From contig CAXTAK010000007.1 of NCBI GenBank assembly GCA_964242735.1, forward strand, positions 83,868 through 147,867: DNA of 64,000 bases, read 5' to 3'. The notes beneath the pieces are model-generated. The model made no database searches, was not told the origin of the DNA, and saw only the letters and a program-made list of their open reading frames with translations. The position numbers and the translations under genes were made by a program. Shown piece by piece: positions 63,825 through 64,000 of the stretch. The stretch's first letter is position 1; each line of letters starts with the position of its first letter. This DNA comes from CADCUY01 sp964242735. Lineage in GTDB: Bacteria; Actinomycetota; Actinomycetes; Actinomycetales; Quadrisphaeraceae.

Positions 63825-64000
63825 GGGGGGTGCCAGGTTTCGACGTCGCATCGTCGATCCAGGGGAAGCGAGTCGAGGACGCACGGTCATCTCGTCAACG
63901 ATCCGTGCAAACCAATAGGTGCCGATTCCAAGCGCACCGACTTCTCCCTCGCCGCCTGAGCGAGGACTAGAGGTCCGTCGGCCCGGGAGTGCTCCCGGCC
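63825..64000 (+). ncRNA. ssrA: tmRNA, 5' portion (runs past the window)
   Basis: The 5' end GGGGGGTGCCAGGTTTCGAC matches the tmRNA acceptor-arm and TtTCGAC consensus. The tag frame begins at GCC 63921 and reads ADSKRTDFSLAA with a TGA at 63957-63959, closely resembling actinobacterial tags (ADSKRTEFALAA and the like). The pseudoknots and 3' end lie beyond the window. With SmpB (60693) it frees stalled ribosomes and marks the incomplete protein for proteolysis. Confidence 0.96.

Overview
The window is about 64 kb of very GC-rich DNA with near-exclusive G/C third codon positions, frequent GTG starts, a WhiB-family regulator, AdnAB and UvrD2 helicases, mycoredoxin and a MoeZ-type sulfurtransferase. 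This is an actinomycete chromosome. The tmRNA tag (ADSKRTDFSLAA) and gene content would fit a Kineococcus-like member of the Kineosporiales, but that placement is an inference.

Layout. (1) 1-13031: a complete glycolate/glyoxylate regulon. The leftward genes hyi-glxR-gcl-glxK take glyoxylate to glycerate and phosphoglycerate. The rightward genes aceB-glcD-glcE-glcF-glcA-iclR import and oxidise glycolate, condense glyoxylate to malate and encode the probable IclR-type regulator. The 264-bp divergent region carries two 38-bp arrays of four half-sites with identical 5-4-5 spacing, each sitting on the start of one of two outward promoters. (2) 13078-24635: a housekeeping block with Uma2-like protein, Mrp, GspE/PilB ATPase, DUF1003, soluble MgtE-N/CBS protein, Dps, stress protein, Xaa-Pro aminopeptidase, DUF2332, PHP phosphatase and MpaB-like oxygenase. 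(3) 24770-54846: a block whose order recalls M. tuberculosis Rv3211-Rv3197A (RhlE, MiaE-like, DUF3107, DUF3152, MoeZ, ATL, AdnA, AdnB, Mrx1, UvrD2, WhiB7) with extra genes inserted. The most foreign-looking insert is 47.5-50.1 kb: a type I restriction remnant beside a two-gene AAA ATPase/DUF4276 module that looks like a defence system. The block ends with whiB7, whose leader holds a 51-codon uORF and a strong hairpin. (4) 54947-64000: prfB-ftsE-ftsX-M23 peptidase, then smpB and ssrA, interspersed with a sorbosone-dehydrogenase-like lipoprotein, a secreted PI-PLC, a quinone oxidoreductase and a cupin.

Two themes cut across regions. At least eleven genes begin 6-7 nt after a TAnnnT hexamer with no Shine-Dalgarno, so leaderless mRNAs are common. 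Many neighbours overlap by 1-8 nt (ATGA, GTGA, TGATG), pointing to translational coupling. No CRISPR array, tRNA, rRNA or insertion sequence was found.
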